The notes under the pieces are model-generated. The model did not search any database. It was not told the DNA's origin and saw only the letters and a list, made by a program, of their open reading frames with translations. A stretch of 64,000 nt of DNA, taken from the NCBI RefSeq assembly GCF_001661265.1, contig NW_017566995.1, forward strand, positions 310,001-374,000, read 5' to 3'. The translations under genes were made by a program, and so were the position numbers. Below, one piece after another: positions 17,796-29,227 of the stretch. Source of the stretch: Saitoella complicata NRRL Y-17804. Lineage: Eukaryota; Ascomycota; Saitoellomycetes; Saitoellales; Saitoellaceae. Position 1 is the stretch's first letter. Every line of letters begins with the position of its first letter.

Positions 17796-18427
17796 ATGAT
17801 CCGCTCCATCACCGCCCTCACAACCGCAACTCGCTCAGCGATCAGATCAAGAGCAACAACACCAACACTCCGCAGCCAGATCAGAACAATGGCCGTCTCA
17901 AAGAACGTCGTGGGCTCCCTCCCGCCCTCCTACGAAAGCGCCCCCGAGGAAGGCAAGATGCAACACTACAACATCGCCAAACTCGCTGAATCGTCGGGCA
18001 AGTTCCGTCGTGTGATTTGGACTGGGACGCATTCGCAGTTGGTTATCATGACCGTTCCCGTCGGTGTAAGTCAATACCCCTTCCTCTCTTCTTCGAGCAT
18101 GTTCTAATGTCTTCTTTGCACCAGGGCGACATCGGCCAAGAAGTCCACCACGTAGACCAACACCTCTCCTTCCTCTCCGGCGTCGGAAAGGCCATCATCA
18201 ACGGCGAATCCCGCCCCGTGTCACCCGGAGACCTCGTCGTTGTCCCCGCCGGCTCCGAACACAATTTCATTAATACAGGAGAGACGCCGATGGTGTTGTA
18301 CACTGTTTACGCGCCGGCTGAGCATATGGAGAAAACGGTGCATGAGACGAAGGAGGAGGGGGATGAGTTGGAGGAGGCGGGGAAGGATGAGCCCCCGGAG
18401 TGGGCGCAGCCGGAGAAGAAGGAGTAG
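17796..18427 (+). CDS. Small cupin-domain protein, probably mitochondrial
   Basis: Two exons, 17796-18065 and 18125-18427, are joined by a 59-nt GT-AG intron that keeps the frame, giving 190 aa. The first ~35 residues are rich in Arg, Ser and Thr without acidic residues, like a mitochondrial presequence. A cupin barrel follows with a metal-site motif (GQEVHHVDQHLSFL... and PAGSEHNFIN) and PVSPGDLVVVPAG. Single-domain cupins of this type bind a divalent metal. The reaction is not known. The tail is Glu/Lys-rich. Confidence 0.82.
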
Positions 18428-18489
18428 ACTGACTATGAAAGATGTACGATAAGATAAGATAATACAACGTGAATGAGATACTCATGGGC

Positions 18490-19878
18490 TTACTTTGAAG
18501 CATCCTCGAGCTCCCCACACGCCCCCTTAACCAACTCCTCCACACTCCACCCCGCCATCTCCCCAAACCCCTCCATAACATAATCCAAATCCTTATCCCC
18601 CCTCCCACTCAAATTCACAAGCACACTCTCCCCAGCCCCACACCCCCTCGCCAACTTAACAGCATGCGCAACAGCATGCGCACTCTCCAACGCCGGAATA
18701 ATCCCGTCACACCGACTCAACAAGAAGAACGCAGCGAGAGCTTGTTTATCCGTGGCTGTACTAACGGTCGTTTTGGAGATAGATTGGAGGATAGCGTGTT
18801 CGGGCCCGACAGAGGGATAATCCAACGCGGAAGCGATGGAGTGTACAGGCGCTGGCGAACCCTCAGCGGTCGTGAGCAAGATGGAGTTGAAATCGTGCAT
18901 GACGCCCTCTTTCCCATACGTCAACGAACTCGCATGCTCGCCCAACCCCGTTCTCCGACCGGCGGGCTCGACGGCATGGAGCGTAACCCTCTCCGGCGCC
19001 TCATCCAGGAATCCGGAGAAGATTCCCATGGCATTCGATTCGCCCCCCACACACGCCACCACAGGATCCGGTAACCCACTGTGGGAGCTGGAATCAGAAT
19101 GCTCGGCGAATTGCACCCTCGCTTCCTCACCAACAACCCTCTGAAAATCCCTCACCATCATCGGAAACGGATCTGGTCCAACCACGCTCCCAATCGCATA
19201 CATACTCTCCCCCGTCTCATTCCCAACCCATGCCGCAAACGCCGAATCAACAACTTCCTTCAGCGTTTTGGCGCCTTCGTTGACGACCACGACCGTGGCG
19301 CCGAGGATTCGCATACGTGTTACGTTGGGAAACTCTTTCGCAACGTCAATTGCGCCCATGTGGATTTCGCAGGCGAGGGAGAAGTAGGCGCAGGTGGTTG
19401 CGAGGGCGACGCCGTGTTGTCCCGCTCCAGTCTCCGCAATCAATTTCTTCTTTCCGGGGTTTTGCCAGGAGCGCTTCGGCCATACTATCCCCTCTATCAT
19501 CAGCCCACGCAGGTCGGAGAGAGGAGTGGGGAAGGAGGAGGGGTGAGCGTACCAATGATTAATTTTATGCGCCCCAGTATGATTCAAATCCTCCCTCTTC
19601 GAAAAAAGCCTCGAAAAAAGCCTCCCATCACCAACCCTCTCGCTCAAACTCCTACAATAACTCACCGGCGTCTGTCGACCCTAGTAATCCCTCCATATCG
19701 ACGCGAGTTCGGCGATGAAGTCGGAGGAGGAACGGGATTTATGGTATTCGGTTGTTATGGTGTCCATTTGGGCTTGGAGGGGTGGAGGGGAGGAAGGAGC
19801 CGCCGAAGGGGCCGAAGAGGCCGGTGGAGGGGTTGGGTGGGAGGAGAGGTAGGTGGATGATTCGGTTGTTGAGGGCAT
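18490..19878 (-). pseudogene. Tryptophan synthase beta-like gene, apparently decayed
   Basis: The beta-subunit fold is clear: KREDLNHTGAHKIN with the PLP lysine, AETGAGQHGVA, GSVVGPDPFP and LSGRGDKDLDY near the end. Fungal enzymes normally fuse alpha and beta; this is beta only. The N-terminal stretch (from ATG 19878) runs in frame into a TAG at 19681-19683, directly before GRQTPVSYC. An intron-like segment after HKINH is followed by ALLAK in one frame and GKKKLIAETG in another, a one-base disagreement at a C-run near 19456-19460. The PLP phosphate loop reads GGESNA instead of GGGSNA. Together these point to a pseudogene; assembly error could explain the first two. A 391-codon frame (18490-19665) still stays open. 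Confidence 0.68.
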
Positions 19879-20359
19879 CTTGATCAGTTGCAAGGGATCG
19901 AGGGTGTACTGGATGGTCGGCGTTGTTATATAAAGCTCAGGGTATTTGTACTGATCAAGGAGTCGCTCCCAACGGACTCGCGCTATCGCACGCTAAGGTC
20001 ACATAGGGTCTCCAGCCGTCCCGTCCCTGCTCCAGTGGGGTCATGTAATATGCCGCTCACTCTAATCCTCGCGGCAATCTCCGGGGAATTATTAAGCTTA
20101 AGCTTCGCCATTTTATTCTATATAGAGTGAATGCAAAATGAAGGAAATGATGTCCGTAAAGATGCCTTGGTCATCTGGTGCTGGCAACGCGCCGGTACGA
20201 GGGATAAGTGTCGTTAATGATATGACCGGTGAGGCGCCTGGTAGCCAATACAGCAGACACGAACGCGTGCGAACATTCATAGCAAGCAAAGCTTTATCCA
20301 ACCATATCATCAAGTCCACTTAGCACTTGCCCAATTTATTTCGCCAACATCTGATGACT
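19879..20359. other. Intergenic, nothing recognised
   Basis: About 480 nt containing only short frames without recognisable domains. It separates the 5' end of the trpB-like gene from the 3' end of the RdRP gene. Confidence 0.3.
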
Positions 20360-23300
20360 TCAACACTTCACAAAATGCAAGTCGAGACTGCTGTCAGTAT
20401 CTCTTTTCTCACCGACGTACAAGCAGCAATCTCTGCCAAGCCTTAACAGCTGCTGCACGATGACCCACGTCGCACTTCTCCTCCCTTCTCTCTTAAACAT
20501 CACCGCCGCGTGATAAAACGCCGCAGCCCTTTGGAATGCCGTCCAATTAACCACAACGGGCAACGACCTTCCGTCATCCACCCCTTCGATCGCCCCCAAT
20601 AACCTGCTCACCAACAACCCGTACGCCATCTTGATAGATTGCCTGAACTCCCTGTGTCGCCGCCCGTGAAAGTTGGGGATGTACGCCACGACAACACCCA
20701 TAAAGATCTCTTCTTCCGACAAGGGCGAATCCCGCGTCAACGGCGACATCACCCGCGAGATAAGATCAACCTCATTGTAGTACTCAAACAACACCCCTTC
20801 AACCTCCTTCTCATACGTCCTCCACTCATTCCCACCCTCCTCCAACATCGACGCAATCATTCCCCAAATCGGATCCGTCTCCAACATCCTCCACGGGTCT
20901 TCCACGGCAGGTTCTTCGACCTGCAAAGCCTCCAAATGCAATATCGATTCGTCGGAACATCCTCCCCAGCGTCTTCTCACTCTGCACGAACCGGATCCGA
21001 TCGCGTCCCATTCTCGCACGACGTCTGTCGGCTTTTTTGGTTTGTAATCGGTATTCTTGCATCATGAAATCTGGTTTGATACGGGTGTTGACGGGTGGGA
21101 TGTCCCGGACCGGGTTACCACTCTTGAAGAAATCGACCGCAACGGAGTGGCATTCTGCCAGTTGTACGCAAATCTCATCCTTCGCTCCCTCTGGACTGCG
21201 ATCAGCGTGGATCAGGTGCGCCGTCGCGATTCCACCGATTTTGTCCTCCTGCATGAATCGCACAAAGAAGTCTGTGACGTCGTTGATGGTGCACTTCCTT
21301 CCCAGCTCTTTCAACATCACAGGGGGATAATCGGCGGGTGCAACCATTATTTCCTCTTTGGGAAAGATCTCGCGGTACTTGGTAACGTGGTAGTGATCCC
21401 CATCCAAATCGCCTCCAGCCAGCATCGATGGCATATCACGGAATCCCTTCTGCGAAAACACAACACAGTTATGTAAAGCTTCAAGCGGGGACCCCGCCGG
21501 TGGCTTCCCGATGCAAGTAGCGAAACGTACATCACCGGGTGCGATAGCAGGGGATCTTGCCACCAACACCTTGCCTTCGACATACGTCGTGTTCTCCCCA
21601 TCTCGGAGACAAATATAGATTTCTTCCTCGCCGAGCGTATCCGTCTCGTCAATGGTACCATACAACGTCCATGAATCCGGAACCAGGACGCGTCCGTGGT
21701 ATTTAAGCTGTCGAAGGATATGGTGAATAGCGACCGTATGACAATCATTCAGGAACTGCGCGTCTCGCAATTGGTTCTTAACGCCCAACTGGTGCAATAT
21801 TTTCAAGGTCATATCCAGTCTCGACTCTCCTGCTACTCCGTAATGATGATATAACGAGACAGCTTGCATTGTATCCGCCCATGACGATTTCAATTCCTCG
21901 AGTACACGATCCTGCAGCGCGAGGAAGTTCCAGCACGGCACGCCTAACGTCTCCAGTAGCGTGATCAGCTGTCGGTTGAGATAGAATTTCATCGCATGAT
22001 CCGCTTGTCCAGCGATTTCTAGCGTACACTCCGCATCCGGCTTCGCAATGAACTTGATCATCGACTTCCTCAAACAAATCTTCCGTCCCGGCAGGGTAGA
22101 ATCGAGGGCTAAAATACCCTTCGCACCAGCCATGCGGATCTGAAAGAGAGATGGTGAAGGGTTCATCTGTTTATGCGCAATTGCATGCAGTTCCTTCACC
22201 AGCTCCCATGAAATCTTGCCAACACCGTCAGTAAACACCCGTCCACACCTCTCAACGTCCGGAATAACTGTGATTTCGTACCGCTGTATCGGTAGTGAAA
22301 GAATGGTCGAAGTAAACGCTTGACCCATACGCGCAGCATAACGCGGGGCGTTGGTGATAGTCTCCAACTCTCCGATCTCACTCCGGACCAAGTCACCATC
22401 GATCCACCTATCATTCAACGCGAAAGGGTTGATAAACCAGCACGAGAGTTCACGTAGTCCAGAAGACGAATACGCCAAGAACTCAAACATCCGTCCGGCG
22501 ACCCTGATACCCCTCCGTAGTACATCCTCCTTGAACCTCGTCTGCAGAATCGGATAGGGATCCACGCCCTTGTTATAACCGACCTTAGCAAAATCCTCCT
22601 CCGTAAAGCCGACTCTGAGGAAGTGGTCTTCGTAACCACTGTAAAGCCTAGTGATCCGATTTCCGTGATCCAACCATGGACCATTGAGGTACATCCCCGA
22701 CGGCGTGATATGGACATGATGAACCGCAATACTTCGATCGTTAGCCCATTTCGCGAATCTACTGAGCCGAAGACTCATCTCCGTATAGTCGTTCTCTTCG
22801 GCGCGCCTCAATGCCTCTTCGATTTCCTTAACGCCCATCGACAGGTCGCGTGAAGTTTCCGGATTTCGATCCGGGATCAGTGTTTTGAGGCTTTCGACGA
22901 TGGGCGTGGTGACCTTGGATCCTTTGATATCGACGAGCCTCTCGATTGTTCTGCGCATTTCAATCATTTCCCCGGGTAGGATGTATCCGTCGCTGACCAA
23001 CGATTGACACTGAAACGCCAGTTTGAAATCAAGTGTTAGGTACCACAGGTGCAGCTGATTGAGTTTATCCTTGGTGAACTGAAACCCACGGGAAACTTTC
23101 ACAAACTTGCACATTGGCGTAGGCAAGCGCTTTTGCTCGTTCCTCAACCAGAAAGACAAGAGACCCGCGTCTGTACAACCAATGCAATAAACGCGAGAAT
23201 ATTGGGCAATCCGACGGTGATTGGAGTCCAACCCGGTACGCGTCGAAACCGAGCTTCGCGATCATTTACATGTTCTGCGATCGTCGGCGATGATCTGCCG

Positions 23301-24016
23301 AGCCCCGAATCTTTACGTCCAGTTTGCCGGCCTCGACCGCGTCCACGACCTCGGTCGTCGGCATTCCCTCGCTTGATCTTGTCTTCCGTTTTGACCTCGA
23401 GGAACTTGGGGACGATGTCGAAAGTAAGATAAACAGTTTGGTGACCCGCACCGCGATCCACGACCACACTCAGGACGTTGTATAGCGAGACCTTGATCAT
23501 CTTGTCGTTCATCACAACCGCCAAATCTCCATCATCAGGCAAGATCTTCATGACACCCGGCTTCGTCATGGCAGGCGCCCACTCTGGCGAAAAGGCTCCA
23601 TGGGCATCCCACGCACCGCACGAAACCCCATCAATCGGTAAGTCCTTTCCGGCAAGATCCTCCGCCTCGTATTCCGAGCCCGAATCATCCGCCGCATCCT
23701 CCATCTGCGCAAGAAGCGACCTCTCCAGGTCGGGCGGCGTTGCGCCATGATGCGTCACGACCAACTTCTTGTTCCATATCTTCAAGCCACCTCGTTTACC
23801 GTACGCGCGGTACTCGAGGAGGAAGTCTTCGCCGATATCGAGCAGGGGAAGGCTGAGGATCACGTCGCCGCTCTTGCCGCGTCCGGTAACACGCTCCCAT
23901 TCTAGCTCGAAGGGAATGCGTTCGAAAGGGCGGATATGTGCGAGAGCACCAATGATAGACTTGCGGAATTGACGCTCGGTCATTGCCGGCGGAACTTTTT
24001 CGATGCGCAGATCCAT
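20360..24016 (-). CDS. RNA-dependent RNA polymerase of the RNA-silencing (QDE-1/RdRP) family
   Basis: The catalytic loop AGGDLDGDHYHV (DLDGD at about 21397-21411) is the invariant double-psi-barrel signature of cellular RdRPs, which copy aberrant RNA into dsRNA for Dicer. The gene spans about 1,200 codons, a normal length. The N-terminal piece (ATG at 24016; MDLRIEKVPP... to RFRRVPGW) and the main catalytic piece (to ~20980) are in different frames, with the switch between ~23215 and ~23060. The C-terminal piece (LEALQVEEPAVEDPW...) is in another frame, with the switch near 20950. Introns may explain the first switch; I found no good intron for the second. Exon limits are unresolved. Confidence 0.85.
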
Positions 24017-24337
24017 GATGGGCCGACCTGTGTGTAGGACAACGTTGGAATGACCTTTGTCGGAGTTTCTGCGAGGGACAGCGATGGAGTACTCTTTATA
24101 TCTGTAAACATATCCTGTTCAGTTTTACCGTTCGCTCCCCGGCCATTCACACCGGACCGTACGCGTGAGCACAGGCCTTATTCGCGTCGTCGCATTTTCA
24201 AGGGCGTATGGAATTCTACGACACGCGCCGTCGGTAAAGCTGGCAGGGAGTCTTGAGGAAGTCAAGTCAAACCAGTACATACTTAGATAGTCACGTATAA
24301 TCTTGATCTGTCTTTCTACTCTTTCATCAACAACCGT
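24017..24337. promoter_or_regulatory. Upstream region of the RdRP gene
   Basis: About 320 nt between the RdRP start codon and the stop of the convergently read alcohol oxidase gene. No gene was recognised. Confidence 0.3.
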
Positions 24338-26473
24338 CTAAAGCCTCGCCAATTGCAACCCTTTACCATCTCTACCCCCCTCCATCTCCTCCAAAACCTT
24401 CCCAGCAATATAATACGCTGTCGCCATCGTCGTAACCATCGGATTCACCCCACTCGCACTCGAAAACACACTCGCATCCGAAACCCACAGTCCCTCCACT
24501 CCCCACACCTTCCCCTTCGTATCACACACACCCTTGGACGGATCACGACTCATCCTGCACGTACCCATCTGATGCGCAGACCCGACCCCATCGCGTTGCG
24601 GAACGACGCCCATACGCCTAACTTCCTCGACCCACTTGACATAGTTTGGATCAGCGATTCCGAGTGCAGAGGCGTGGTCAACTCGGAAAGTTGGGGCAGC
24701 GGTGGAGAGCACGATTTCATCAACCCCACCCGCAACAAGACAATCCGCAATCTTGATCGCCCCCTCGAGCATATTCCCCCTATCAAACGCACTCGGCGTA
24801 TACTCAAGCCTCACTATCCCCGTCTTCTCATCCTCAAACACGCGTCCCGAATCGCGATCCCTCGTTAACGAGATATACCCCACGCACTGATCATACCGCG
24901 TCCAGAGGCGTTTGTATTCTTTTGCGCCTTTCCAGGGAAATACGGCGGCAGCGAGAGCGGGTTGCATGGAGAGACACTCGAGTTTGGGGCCGTGGCCTTG
25001 ATGGTCGAGGTTTTCGACGATGGGGGAGACGGCGGTCATGATCCCGCCTTTATAGGGTTCTGTACGCTTTGAGTCCCAGAAACCCGCAACGCAAATAACT
25101 GGGTGTAAATGAAGGTTTCGACCGATATGTAGGTTCCTCAACCCCGACCTCCTCAAGATGAGCGGCGAATTGAGAGATCCACCCGCGACAACGACAGTCT
25201 TTGCGTTCACCTTCAACACCACCTCCTTCCCATCCTCCCTCTTCACTCTACAAACAACACCCTTCGCCCTCCCCTTCTCAATAACGACCTTCTCCACCTC
25301 AGCCTCGCACACAAACTCCGCCCCCGCATCCGCCGCATCCTTCAACCACGTCATGACTCCCCCAGCTTTTTCCCCAAACCTACACCCATGTCCACAATAC
25401 CCACACCAATGTTCCGTCCCCATCGTATTCTGGGGGATATTGGCGACGGGGTATCCGAGTCTTCTCGCTCCCTCCACTAAGGTCTGGTTTGCGGGATTGT
25501 GCCGAATATGCTTATCGGACACGCCCATACGGTGACACACGTGGTCCAACGCTTCCTGGTAGAGGGGCTCACGATAAAACGTACATCCCTCCCTCGCCCA
25601 TTCTTCTCGCACATATGCCTGCGTCTGTAGTGACCCACTCCAGTTAACCGTACTCCCACCACCGAACGTGGATCCCGCCAACGTGAACGTACTCGCATCA
25701 TCCGAAAACAAAGTTCCCCTGGATTGATACATTTTGTCGTGTGCTTCGGCTTCGGATAGGGTGAGTTTGTCATACGGGAAGAACTGGCCTTTTTCGAGGA
25801 CGAGGACGCGATGGCCGGATTGAGCGAGGCGGGCGGCTGTTACGCCGCCGCCGGAGCCGGAGCCGATAATTACGGCGTCGTAGGTGAGTTCGACGTCGTC
25901 GCCGTCGCCGTCGAGGGAGAGGAATTTGTAGGTTGGGAATGTCTTGGCTGTATACCGCTCCGGATGATCAGCGTCTGCGTCGCGTGCTTCATAGCCAAGA
26001 GCCTTCAAGGTCTCATTCGCACTCTTGACGAACGTATTCGTAGCTAAGCCCTTTACAGTCGCGTAGAGTCCCCTAATCTTCGCGAAGCGGCTGTTCGACC
26101 ATTGCAGTAGGATCTTCTCCCGCTCGTGGCGCGTACGGAGGTGGATGGGTGTTGTTGAGCCGGTGAGGATGAGTGATCCTGGTATCGTGCGTAGAATCGA
26201 GAACGTACGGGCTGCTTCGGCGATTGCGTCCGGCGCGATGCAGTCTCGAAAGACACCCTCGATGCGCTGACGGAACCCAGGCGCCGACGTCGCGGATTGA
26301 CGAAGAAAGGCAGTGACAGCCTCCGTGTCACGCTCAGACGCGATTGACCTTGCTGTCGTATCCGATTTGAGGGAATTGATTTCCTCATCGGTGAGAGGAG
26401 CGATAATCGTGTCGAGGAGGGCATCGAGAACTTCCCATTGAGCGGGTGTAAAGACTGACTTTGCAGCTGTCAT
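24338..26473 (-). CDS. Long-chain fatty alcohol oxidase (GMC-type flavoenzyme)
   Basis: The product is 711 aa in one exon, ATG at 26473. The FAD-binding signature VIIGSGSGGGVTAARLA lies near residue 205. It is followed by GGGSTVNWSGSLQ and a C-terminal block AHQMGTCRM...SDASVFSSASGVNPM, which holds the active-site residues of this family. Length and N-terminal helical region (TPAQWEVLDALLDTI) match FAO-type enzymes of yeasts and plants, which oxidise long-chain alcohols to aldehydes during alkane or wax use, on peroxisomal or ER membranes. A short copy of its start region lies upstream at about 26694-26735. Confidence 0.92.
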   Translation of the reverse strand: MTAAKSVFTPAQWEVLDALLDTIIAPLTDEEINSLKSDTTARSIASERDTEAVTAFLRQSATSAPGFRQRIEGVFRDCIAPDAIAEAARTFSILRTIPGSLILTGSTTPIHLRTRHEREKILLQWSNSRFAKIRGLYATVKGLATNTFVKSANETLKALGYEARDADADHPERYTAKTFPTYKFLSLDGDGDDVELTYDAVIIGSGSGGGVTAARLAQSGHRVLVLEKGQFFPYDKLTLSEAEAHDKMYQSRGTLFSDDASTFTLAGSTFGGGSTVNWSGSLQTQAYVREEWAREGCTFYREPLYQEALDHVCHRMGVSDKHIRHNPANQTLVEGARRLGYPVANIPQNTMGTEHWCGYCGHGCRFGEKAGGVMTWLKDAADAGAEFVCEAEVEKVVIEKGRAKGVVCRVKREDGKEVVLKVNAKTVVVAGGSLNSPLILRRSGLRNLHIGRNLHLHPVICVAGFWDSKRTEPYKGGIMTAVSPIVENLDHQGHGPKLECLSMQPALAAAVFPWKGAKEYKRLWTRYDQCVGYISLTRDRDSGRVFEDEKTGIVRLEYTPSAFDRGNMLEGAIKIADCLVAGGVDEIVLSTAAPTFRVDHASALGIADPNYVKWVEEVRRMGVVPQRDGVGSAHQMGTCRMSRDPSKGVCDTKGKVWGVEGLWVSDASVFSSASGVNPMVTTMATAYYIAGKVLEEMEGGRDGKGLQLARL

Positions 26474-27127
26474 GGTCGGATCTGGTTACGGAGAGAGCAG
26501 GCATCGATCGACGGGTAAGCGATCTTTATAGAGGTCCTCGGTGCTTCGGGGTATCATCTGATCTCTGAGATCCGGAGCGGAGAAGCGTGCAGATCAGATA
26601 TGAAAGTGCGGCAGAGACCAATCCCAGTTGTAGCTACTAGATAGCGACCCATTTTATTGTGATTCTCGATAGTATATAGCCTCGACATAGCAATTGAGCG
26701 GTTGTAAAGACTGACTTTGCGGCTGTCACGTCGAAATTGCAAGCGGTAAAGAAGCGGGAAGTCCAAGCGCGGAACTCGACTTTGAGAGCAGCTTTGAGGG
26801 CGAAGCTGAATTGAGGCAGATAACAGTTCATTCTAGGAGCATTCTCTGGATGATTTGGTTTTCTGACAAGTACCAGGGACAACCTGAAACGTCGCTTTGT
26901 CTTAAGCACCGCCCCGAGTTCACGTCCCTTCCGAGGTCGCAATTAGAGCACTCCAACAACCAAACCACCTTTTCATCAAGCTTTGACCATGAAACCCGCC
27001 CGCTCTAAATATATACTTCCTCCCCCTCCTCACATCTCGATCACTGTCATTCCTTCACTCCTTCGTGTTTGTTCATCATCTTATCCCGTCATTCTCTACA
27101 AACTTCAAGTCACTCTCTTTCTACACC
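26474..27127. other. Upstream region of FAO gene with a relic of its own 5' end
   Basis: About 650 nt. Near 26694-26735 the minus strand encodes DVTAAKSVFTTAQ, closely matching the FAO N-terminus MTAAKSVFTPAQ; the DNA (GTAAAGACTGACTTTGC) is shared. The rest of the gene is not seen, so this is a fragment from a partial tandem duplication. The stretch from about 26940 serves as promoter of the GPI-protein gene. Confidence 0.6.
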
Positions 27128-27954
27128 ATGAAGTTTTCCATTTGTATCATCGCCGCTCTCACCTCCGTCATCTCCTCGGTCGCGGAGTACACCACACCCG
27201 TCGGTGACCCGTCCGGTAATCCCATCTACACCCCCTCTCTCGGCGAAATCGTCCCCGTCGGCACGCCCTACAACATCACTTGGAAGGTCCCTTCTCCCTT
27301 TCCCTCCCTCTTCCCCTTTTCGTACTAACCCTTATGCCGCAGCCCACCACAACCGGCACAATAACCCTCCTCCTCCTCCGCGGTCCCTCCACAAACTGCG
27401 TCCCAATCGCCACACTCACGACCGGCTTGCAGAATAAAGGCTGGTACGAATGGGCCCCGAGTACGGATTTAGAGGCGGATACGAGTCGGTATGGGATCGA
27501 GTTGATTGTGGATGAGACGGGCCAGTATCAGTATTCGGTGCAGTTTGGGGTTGGGAATGATGGGGAAGGAGAGAGTTCTTCTTCGAGTGTTGTGGTTTCG
27601 TCCAGGGCTATGAAAGCGTCGAGCTCGAGCTCTTTGAGTACGGTTGCTGCCACGCTCGATGTGGCCGCCTCTACGACCTCACCCACGAGCGCGACCCACC
27701 ATTCGCATTCGAAATCCACCCTCATCACCCTCTCCACAACCTTATCAAAGATTTCAGCCTCCTCGATTTCTTCCGCTACGGCCGCCGTCTCCTTCGACTA
27801 TCCCACCCCTCAAGTCGCTTACCTCAATACCACCGTCTCCGAATACAATCTTACCGCAACTAACATTACTGGTTCAACATCAGGCGCGTATCAGTCCATC
27901 GACGCAAGGAAGGTGGGCGTGACGGTGATTGTTTTGTTTGCGATGGTTCTCTAA
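27128..27954 (+). CDS. Secreted GPI-anchored Ser/Thr-rich protein (Kre9/Knh1-type N-domain)
   Basis: Two exons, 27128-27286 and 27343-27954, are separated by a 56-nt intron with a TACTAAC branch site, giving 256 aa. A signal peptide (MKFSICIIAALTSVISS) is followed by a domain beginning TPSLGEIVPVGTPYNITW, typical of the fungal Ser-Thr-rich GPI-anchored family (PF10342). A Ser/Thr-rich stalk and a hydrophobic GPI-type tail (VGVTVIVLFAMVL) follow. Such proteins sit on the plasma membrane or cell wall. Biochemical role is unknown; some relatives affect beta-1,6-glucan. Confidence 0.85.
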
Positions 27955-28110
27955 GTTCTTATTGCTCTTGAGAATGATTCTATGGTAATTGAACTTTTCA
28001 GCTACAACAAAGCTGTGCGGGTAGACCGTGAGAAAATACATTCCTTCATTCGACCCTTGGTACATACTGTCTAGATGAATAATTGATTTTCAAACATACA
28101 ACAACGTATC

Positions 28111-28182
28111 GGGGGGCTGGCGCAACGGTAGCGCGTACGACTCCAGATCGTAAGGTTATCCGTTCAAATCGGGTGTCCCTCA
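28111..28182 (+). tRNA. tRNA-Trp (anticodon CCA), copy 1
   Basis: A 72-nt cloverleaf without an intron. Acceptor GGGGGGC pairs with GTCCCTC (two G-U pairs). Anticodon stem TACGA/TCGTA encloses loop CTCCAGA, anticodon at 28143-28145. The T-stem is ATCCG/CGGGT. A TTTTTT terminator follows at once. It differs from the other two copies by a C-G pair in the T-stem where they have T-A, plus changes in the T-loop and D-loop. Confidence 0.95.
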
Positions 28183-28512
28183 CCTTTTTTGGCTTTTATG
28201 CCGTCCATTGGACATCATAAAACTTACTTCTGCCTCAACAAATATAAAAAAGCTCATGACTGTACGACTGGTTGATACAGCCAATATATTATGCTGCCAA
28301 AGATCTCTGATGCTTCTCCGTACTATACACCAGCCGCCAAATTCTCGAGCTCATCCGCGTACAAAGCTATATGTTCTCTCTTCAAACCTCCCTGATCCTG
28401 TATTTTTGACCTTTCACTTACTTCCCATCCTCGCAAGCGCTTCTTACTCCGCCTTTCTCGCGCAGACTTTCCCCTTTTCAATCATTTTCGACACATGTCC
28501 CCGAACCTCCAT
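28183..28512. other. Intergenic, nothing recognised
   Basis: About 330 nt between tRNA-Trp and the 3' end of the mL67 gene. Short frames only. Confidence 0.3.
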
Positions 28513-29227
28513 CTACATAGGCACAGCCGACATGATCTCACCATCCTGCATCACAAACTCCGCACGCTTCCCATCCAGATACACCTCCGGCTCCGGAATC
28601 CACTCATGCCCCCTCGCCAACAAAATCTCCTTCTCCAAATGCTCGCACTTCTCCCCCCACGCCCCCTCCTCAACCCACGCCTTGAACTCCTTCTTCCCCC
28701 ACTGCACAACAGCACCCTTGGGATCCTTCTTAATCGCCGCCGCTAAATCAGCGACAGATTCGCCGATTTGGTCCATATGGATGATTTTGCGGGCTTTTTT
28801 GGTGGTTTTGAATTCGGCGGGGTCGAGGGGGGCGGAGGCGCGGAGTTGTTTGTAGTGTTTGAGGAGGGTTTCGGCTGCTTGGGCGGATTTGCAGGATTTG
28901 AAGGTGGCCATGGCGAGGGGGAGCCAGATATCTTTTCGCATCTGGAGTTTTTGGGGGGCGAGGTGTTTGGTGCCGACGGGTAGTTGCTTGAGCGCACGTT
29001 CGTTCTGTTATTGATCTTGTCAGCACACAGTTCTGTAAGACGGTCGCGTCACACTCAATCACGCCCGGCATCAACGACATTGTGTGATAGATGTGCCAAG
29101 CGTGATCAGTGTATGGTGGAGGACGTACGTTGATTTGCCGTGTCAGCGAGGAAACGACCTGCTTGGTCTGGATGTTGCGGAAGAGGTAGACCGTCTTAGA
29201 CGAGAGCATATGCTTTCTGCTCGACAT
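28513..29227 (-). CDS. Mitochondrial large-subunit ribosomal protein mL67 (Mhr1 family)
   Basis: Two exons, 29227-29129 and 29004-28513, with a 124-nt intron (GTACGT donor, AACAG acceptor), give 196 aa. The sequence KTVYLFRNIQTKQVVSSLTRQIN then ERALKQLPVGTKHLAPQKLQMRKDIW is the characteristic mL67/Mhr1 start. In yeast the protein is part of the mitoribosome large subunit and has also been linked to mtDNA recombination. The first 33 residues are a separate exon. The long intron relative to neighbours could hide a second small exon, but the frame joins cleanly. Confidence 0.82.
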
